Source: an uncultured Eubacteriales bacterium (GTDB taxonomy: Bacteria > Bacillota > Clostridia > Oscillospirales > Oscillospiraceae). From it: a stretch of 5,739 nt of DNA. The notes under the pieces were generated by a model. It was given only the letters and a program-made list of their open reading frames with translations. It was not told where the DNA came from and ran no database searches. Below are positions 5,679 through 5,739 of the stretch, one piece after another; position 1 is the first letter of the stretch; each line of letters begins with the position of its first letter. The position numbers and the translations under genes are program-made. The stretch spans positions 1-5,739 of the forward strand of contig URSX01000101.1 in NCBI GenBank assembly GCA_900550615.1. The letters run 5' to 3'.

Positions 5679-5739
5679 TTACTTAGCGGCCTTCTGGGCC
5701 TTGATGGACTCAATCAGCTCGGGAACGACCTTGAACAGG
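5679..5739 (-). CDS. etfA: probable electron transfer flavoprotein alpha subunit, C-terminal end (partial)
   Basis: Only the last 19 whole codons are present, entering from the window edge and ending with TAA at 5679-5681: LFKVVPELIESIKAQKAAK. Electron transfer flavoprotein alpha subunits typically end with a DLFxVVPxLxxxL-type helix after the FAD-binding region, and this tail matches that pattern well. With 19 residues the call rests on this similarity alone. If right, the operon order is ETF alpha, RidA, dehydratase, which would link redox transfer from acyl-CoA or amino-acid oxidation to threonine/serine breakdown in an anaerobe. The 95-base gap to RidA has a hairpin but no clear terminator. 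Confidence 0.55.
   Translation of the reverse strand, partial: LFKVVPELIESIKAQKAAK

Noticed and set aside
1..5739. CRISPR array, transposase, integrase, tRNA or rRNA
   Set aside because: I looked for spaced direct repeats, DDE or tyrosine recombinase motifs and tRNA-like cloverleafs and found none I could support.

Overview
The window looks like a piece of a GC-rich Firmicute of the Clostridia, most likely a gut-type Oscillospiraceae relative. This is inferred from gene families and style only: an AbrB/SpoVT-type N-terminus, strong GGAGG ribosome sites, an electron-transfer-flavoprotein tail, a UxaA-type lyase pair and an O-antigen-type flippase. No marker gene fixes the taxon.

The left two thirds (about 1-3693) is a run of broken genes. 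On the minus strand, an AbrB-family N-terminus (812 to about 714) runs into a radical SAM/SPASM protein that has lost its N-terminal half and about 65-70 internal residues (about 628-100). After an AT-richer divergent intergenic region (813-1282), the plus strand carries an opine (octopine/nopaline-type) dehydrogenase with a missing middle, a frame change and an in-frame TAG (1283-2213). Next come a UxaA-type SAF small subunit with a one-base frameshift (2251-2567) and its coupled large subunit (2564-3103). The large subunit is cut short and joined directly to the C-terminal part of a polysaccharide flippase (about 3101-3693). A strong bidirectional terminator (3741-3779) closes this part. No complete gene is visible in the left part.

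The right third is intact. On the minus strand lies an apparent operon: the 3' end of a gene that reads like electron transfer flavoprotein alpha (5739-5679), a RidA-family enamine/imine deaminase (5583-5122) and a PLP-dependent threonine/serine dehydratase without an ACT domain (5101-4127). The last two make a coherent pair: the dehydratase releases reactive enamines and RidA hydrolyses them to 2-oxo acids. About 350 bases of non-coding, hairpin-rich sequence separate the dehydratase from the terminator.

The gene order on the plus strand (opine dehydrogenase, SAF subunit, UxaA large subunit) suggests a former catabolic or amino-acid/hydroxy-acid operon. I see no new defence system, CRISPR array, transposase, tRNA or rRNA. 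The main question is whether the damage is real genome decay or an assembly artefact; the sequence alone cannot settle this.
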